NCBI GenBank assembly: GCA_002314855.1
Contig: DCHQ01000042.1
Coordinates: forward strand, 938-9,921
Direction of reading: 5' to 3'
DNA length: 8,984 nt
Origin: Lachnospiraceae bacterium UBA1748
GTDB taxonomy: Bacteria; Bacillota; Clostridia; Lachnospirales; Lachnospiraceae
Shown here: one piece after another, positions 5,795-8,984 of the stretch
Layout: each line of letters starts with the position of its first letter
Position numbering within the stretch: the first letter of the stretch is position 1
Notes under the pieces: generated by a model
Seen by the model: only the letters and a program-made list of their open reading frames with translations
Told to the model about the DNA's origin: nothing
Databases searched by the model: none
Translations under genes and position numbers: made by a program

Positions 5795-8593
5795 ATGAAT
5801 TATATTATTGTTGAGTTTTCTAGATATATCATTTTAGGTGCACTTGGATTATATTTAATAGAATCAGTGTGGCCATTATTCTACAAAAAGGGTGATACCG
5901 ACAGGGGAGTATATGTAAGACAGCTTGTATATATATGTCTGATTCATACACTTTCCATGGTGACTCTATATCTTGTCACGGATTCTGACGGATACATGCG
6001 AATGTACGTGCTGCAGATAATCCTATTATTCGCAATAAACAGGTTATATGTCATGATTTATCCAAGGTGCAGCCGTATGCTTGTGAACCATATGTGTCTG
6101 CTTATTACCATTGGATTTGTTGAGCTTAGCCGTATTTCTTACGATAAAGCTTTCCGTCAGTATTTTATTGTACTGGCAGCGCTTATCATAAGTCTTGTTA
6201 TTCCATATATCATTAAAAAGTGTCCATTTATCCGCAATTACACAACAGTGTACGGTATTGTCGGTATAGCCATGCTTACCCTTGTATTTACCTTTGGTAA
6301 GTCGGTTAATGGATCAAAGCTTTCGTATCATCTTTTTGGACTTACATTCCAGCCATCAGAGTTTGTTAAGATTTTATTTATATTCTTTGTGGCAGGTATG
6401 CTTTATGAAAATGCCAAGCTTCCAAAGCTTGTAGTCACTGCAGCTATTTCAGCAGTGATAGTACTTTTACTTGCACTTTCCAAGGACCTTGGTAGTGCAC
6501 TCCTTTACTATGTTGTTTTCATTGCAATGATATTTGTTGCAACAGGTAAGATTAGATATTCCATATTAGGACTGGGCGCAGGTGCCGCCGCGGCCTATTT
6601 TGGTTATACAATGTTTCCTCATGTTCAGACACGTATTCAGATATGGCTTGATCCATGGATGGACATTGATAACAAGGGATATCAGCTTACTCAGTCTCTA
6701 TTCGCTATTGGTACTGGTGGATGGATGGGTATGGGACTTGGCCATGGTCAGCCGAGTACAATACCATTTGTCGATGAAGACTTCATGTTTTCAGCGATAT
6801 GTGAGGAGTATGGTGTTATCTTTGGTATATTCATCATTCTTCTTTATCTTGTATTATTTATCCTGCTTCTTAAGATTACCCTTAGAACCAAGGATTTATA
6901 CTACAGACTTATATTAGTTGGATCATTTACATTACTTGCTTTCCAGACATTCCTTACAATTGGTGGTGGAACAAGATTAATACCTCTTACTGGTGTAACA
7001 CTTCCACTTATCAGTAATGGTGGTTCTTCGGCAATGTCTACCATATTCCTGTTTGGTATATGTATTGGTATTTCGAGACTTCCTCGTAAAAAGAAGGCAG
7101 ATGCAACTCAGAACCTTGAACTTGATATGGCAGATGAAATATCAATGAGCGATGAAGAGGTTATTGCAAAGAAGAGAAAAATCAATGCAATTATATTATC
7201 CGTAACTAATGGTATTTTATTCATAGCTATAGTTGGTAACCTCATTTCTTACATGCTTGGTGAGAAGGAAGAGGCTATTAGCAACGAGTACAATATTGTA
7301 AGACAGGAGATTGTTGCTGCTGAAACTATAAGAGGTTCAATTCTCGCAGCTGATGGTACAGTTCTTGCTGAGACACTTGTTGATGCAGCAGGTAATGAGA
7401 GAAGATATTATCCTTATGACGGAGAGTATGCTCATATCGTTGGTTATTCTACATTCGGTAATACAGGTATAGAAAAATCCATGAATATGAATCTTATTCA
7501 GTCCAATGTTTCTTTTGCAACCAGAACCTCCAATGGTGTGGCAGGCAAGAAGAACCCTGGTAATATTGTAACAACCACACTTGTTCCTGAAATTCAGGAT
7601 GTTGCGTATAGTTCACTTGGTATGTATAAGGGAGCAGTTATCGTAACTAAGGTTGAAACAGGGGAGATACTTGCAATGGTATCGGCACCAACCTTTAACC
7701 CTAATACTGTTATGGATGATTGGGATGACCTTACTAAGGACACAAAGAATGCAGCATTGTTAAATAGAGCATCACAGGGTATATATCCTCCAGGTTCTAC
7801 CTTCAAGATTATTACAACCTACGAATATATGAAGGAAAATCCTGATTCATATAAGAACTACTACTATACATGTTCCGGTTCTATCAAAGCTGATGATACT
7901 GTGATTCATTGCTTTAGACATAATGTTCATGGTGGTGAGAATCTGTATTCATCACTTGGTAATTCATGTAACAGTTCATTTGCCAATATTGGTATGAAGC
8001 TTGATAAAACAATGTTTGCTGATACACTTATGGAGCTTATGTTTAATACTGACCTTCCAGTTCAGTTCGAGGCAAAGCAGAGTCACGTATCAATGAGAGA
8101 GTATATGTCTAATGCTGAGATGGTTCAGACAGCTATTGGACAGGGTGAAGTTCAGATGACTCCACTTCATTTAAATATGATTACACTTGCCATTGCCAAT
8201 GATGGAGTGATGCTTACTCCTTACGTTATATCAGGAGTTCAGTCTGCTGAGGGCGAGGTTATTAAGACTTATGGTAAGCAGGAACTTGGTCGCGTTATGA
8301 GTAGTGAAGATGCAGCTCAGCTTAGAGAATTCCTTAAGTACGACGTTGAGCATGGTACAGCCAACAGACTTTCAGGGCAGGCTTATACAGCCGCTGGTAA
8401 GACAGGTTCGGCTGAGTATCAGGAAAAAGATGATTCATCACACGCACTCTTTACTGGTTATGCTCCAGCTGATAATCCGCAGGTATGTGTTACTATTATT
8501 CTTGAAGGTGCTGGTACAGGTGGCGATTACTGCGTACCTATTGCCAAGAGAGTATTTAGTAAATACTTTGAACTATACGGCATGCCATATTAA
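5795..8593 (+). CDS. SEDS glycosyltransferase fused to class B penicillin-binding transpeptidase (RodA-PbpA-type fusion)
   Basis: One 932-residue membrane protein carries both peptidoglycan activities: SEDS polymerisation of lipid II and PBP cross-linking of stem peptides. Residues about 1-430 form the polytopic SEDS part, with QPSEFVKI (186-193), SKDLGSALL (229-237), LDPWMD (285-290), GYQLTQSLFAIGTGGWMG (295-312) and DEDFMFSAICEE (327-338). Asp329 aligns with the catalytic Asp of RodA/FtsW. RLIPLTGVTLPLISNGGSS follows (394-412). About six hydrophobic segments precede QPSE, more than in E. coli RodA but like actinobacterial RodA. A charged cytoplasmic linker (about 428-462) leads to the PBP transmembrane helix (about 463-487). 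Next come a short pedestal with RGSILAADGTVLAET (513-527) and HIVGYSTFGNTGIE (547-560), then the transpeptidase: active-site Ser668 in PPGSTFK, SCN (724-726) and KTGS (869-872). ATG abuts the U32 stop with no clear ribosome site, suggesting coupled translation. Confidence 0.95.
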   Translation: MNYIIVEFSRYIILGALGLYLIESVWPLFYKKGDTDRGVYVRQLVYICLIHTLSMVTLYLVTDSDGYMRMYVLQIILLFAINRLYVMIYPRCSRMLVNHMCLLITIGFVELSRISYDKAFRQYFIVLAALIISLVIPYIIKKCPFIRNYTTVYGIVGIAMLTLVFTFGKSVNGSKLSYHLFGLTFQPSEFVKILFIFFVAGMLYENAKLPKLVVTAAISAVIVLLLALSKDLGSALLYYVVFIAMIFVATGKIRYSILGLGAGAAAAYFGYTMFPHVQTRIQIWLDPWMDIDNKGYQLTQSLFAIGTGGWMGMGLGHGQPSTIPFVDEDFMFSAICEEYGVIFGIFIILLYLVLFILLLKITLRTKDLYYRLILVGSFTLLAFQTFLTIGGGTRLIPLTGVTLPLISNGGSSAMSTIFLFGICIGISRLPRKKKADATQNLELDMADEISMSDEEVIAKKRKINAIILSVTNGILFIAIVGNLISYMLGEKEEAISNEYNIVRQEIVAAETIRGSILAADGTVLAETLVDAAGNERRYYPYDGEYAHIVGYSTFGNTGIEKSMNMNLIQSNVSFATRTSNGVAGKKNPGNIVTTTLVPEIQDVAYSSLGMYKGAVIVTKVETGEILAMVSAPTFNPNTVMDDWDDLTKDTKNAALLNRASQGIYPPGSTFKIITTYEYMKENPDSYKNYYYTCSGSIKADDTVIHCFRHNVHGGENLYSSLGNSCNSSFANIGMKLDKTMFADTLMELMFNTDLPVQFEAKQSHVSMREYMSNAEMVQTAIGQGEVQMTPLHLNMITLAIANDGVMLTPYVISGVQSAEGEVIKTYGKQELGRVMSSEDAAQLREFLKYDVEHGTANRLSGQAYTAAGKTGSAEYQEKDDSSHALFTGYAPADNPQVCVTIILEGAGTGGDYCVPIAKRVFSKYFELYGMPY

Positions 8594-8599
8594 TATTTG

Positions 8600-8648
8600 A
8601 CGCTCAAAAATCCGTTAACTTTATGGATTTTTGGGCGTTTATTTATTG
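8600..8648 (+). terminator. Intrinsic terminator after the SEDS-PBP gene
   Basis: A 14-bp stem (8600-8613 with 8625-8638, one U·G wobble) with an 11-nt loop is followed by TTTATTTATT. It lies 6 nt after the stop codon. The last bases of the tail overlap the -35 box of the next promoter (8646-8651), so termination and re-initiation are tightly packed. Confidence 0.9.
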
Positions 8649-8675
8649 ACAATGGAATTGCAGTTTTGGTAGAAT
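8646..8675 (+). promoter_or_regulatory. Sigma-A-type promoter for pckA
   Basis: A perfect -35 TTGACA (8646-8651) and a -10 TAGAAT (8670-8675, 5/6) are separated by 18 nt, with an extended -10 TGg directly upstream (8667-8669). Transcription would begin near 8682, giving a leader of about 90 nt. A second perfect TATAAT at 8686-8691 has only a poor -35 (TTTTGG) and might be a minor start. Confidence 0.75.
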
Positions 8676-8696
8676 TTATGTTGCGTATAATACATT

Positions 8697-8730
8697 ACTA
8701 TGGGGTGCTGTGGATACAGTGCTTTGTAGT
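8697..8730 (+). other. Long wobble-rich hairpin in the pckA leader
   Basis: Bases 8697-8711 pair with 8716-8730 around a GGAT loop. This gives 15 continuous pairs, of which 9 are Watson-Crick and 6 are G·U on the + strand. On the - strand the wobbles become A·C mismatches, so only a + strand RNA folds this way. No T-run follows, so it is not an ordinary terminator. It lies between the predicted transcription start and the pckA ribosome site and might affect mRNA stability or translation. No known riboswitch class was recognised. Confidence 0.45.
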
Positions 8731-8754
8731 TATGAGTATTAGATAGAATAATTA

Positions 8755-8761
8755 AGAGAGG
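8755..8761 (+). promoter_or_regulatory. Ribosome binding site of pckA
   Basis: AGAGAGG lies 11 nt before the pckA ATG at 8773. It is only 3 nt from a closer ATG at 8765, which opens a 7-codon frame (MKRWQSI, stop 8786-8788). Protein similarity fixes the pckA start at 8773. Confidence 0.65.
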
Positions 8762-8772
8762 TAAATGAAAAG

Positions 8773-8984
8773 ATGGCAATCGATTTAACAAAGTATGGCA
8801 TCACAGGAACAACAGAAGTTGTTTACAATCCTTCTTACGAATTATTATTCGAGGAAGAGACAAAGGCTGGTCTTGAGGGATATGAAGTAGGCCAGAACAC
8901 AGAACTTGACACAGTTAACGTTATGACTGGTGTATTCACAGGACGTTCACCTAAAGATAAATACATCGTTATGGATGAAAATTC
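8773..8984 (+). CDS. pckA: Phosphoenolpyruvate carboxykinase (ATP), N-terminal part, cut by window edge
   Basis: PckA interconverts oxaloacetate and phosphoenolpyruvate using ATP/ADP. In rumen and gut anaerobes it often works in the carboxylating, ATP-forming direction on the route to succinate, though that direction is inferred here. Seventy codons are visible. The start MAIDLTKYGITGTTEVVYNP is typical of clostridial PckA, and TGVFTGRSPKDKYIV (residues about 51-65) is the conserved N-terminal block of the ATP-dependent family. The nucleotide-binding and catalytic metal motifs lie beyond the window. The gene has its own promoter and leader after a terminator, so it is transcribed independently of the cell-wall genes upstream. 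Confidence 0.93.
   Translation, partial: MAIDLTKYGITGTTEVVYNPSYELLFEEETKAGLEGYEVGQNTELDTVNVMTGVFTGRSPKDKYIVMDEN

Noticed and set aside
6582..6917. Overlapping 111-codon + frame inside the SEDS region
   Set aside because: It lies out of frame within strongly conserved SEDS coding sequence and its hydrophobicity follows from the membrane-protein codons of the real frame.
8686..8691. Perfect TATAAT as the main pckA -10 box
   Set aside because: Its -35 position holds only a weak TTTTGG, while the upstream TTGACA/extended TAGAAT pair is much better; kept only as a possible minor start.
1..8984. CRISPR, insertion sequence, tRNA/rRNA or defence system
   Set aside because: I saw no spaced direct repeats, transposase motifs, terminal inverted repeats or RNA gene signatures, and nearly all of the window is filled by recognisable genes.

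Overview
The window comes from an AT-rich, low-GC Gram-positive anaerobe. The best guess is a fibre-degrading Lachnospiraceae of the Butyrivibrio/Pseudobutyrivibrio kind. The reasons are the codon usage, the ruvA-ruvB-zapA-U32 gene order, a GH43 xylan-type glycosidase and a clostridial-type ATP-dependent PEP carboxykinase. The genus call is inference. All genes are on the + strand and coding density is high; no noncoding stretch exceeds 300 bases.

Layout. (1) 1-1311: the 3' part of a GH43 beta-xylosidase/arabinofuranosidase gene, cut by the window edge and closed by a hairpin terminator (1342-1380). (2) 1426-3487: ruvA, ruvB (1-nt stop/start overlap) and a ZapA-type division gene, closed by a strong GC-rich terminator (3503-3537). 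(3) 3569-8593: a long two-domain U32 protein (RlhA/TrhP-type RNA hydroxylase family) whose stop codon abuts the start of a 932-residue protein. That protein joins a complete SEDS glycosyltransferase (RodA/FtsW family) to a complete class B penicillin-binding transpeptidase. The unit ends in a terminator at 8600-8648. (4) 8646-8984: a good sigma-A-type promoter, a leader of about 90 nt containing a long wobble-rich hairpin, and the first 70 codons of pckA, cut by the window edge.

How the genes relate. RuvAB processes Holliday junctions. ZapA stabilises the FtsZ ring. The SEDS-PBP fusion makes and cross-links septal or side-wall peptidoglycan. The middle of the window is therefore a chromosome-repair, division and cell-wall neighbourhood, with an RNA-modification-type gene inside it. 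GH43 and pckA are metabolic neighbours separated from it by terminators. No mobile elements, CRISPR arrays, tRNAs or rRNAs were seen.

The most notable item is the natural SEDS-PBP fusion. Both halves resemble the RodA/PbpA pair that actinobacteria encode as two adjacent genes, and all the catalytic motifs I could look for are intact. I did not find an obviously new defence or mobile system; the rest is mostly ordinary core genome.
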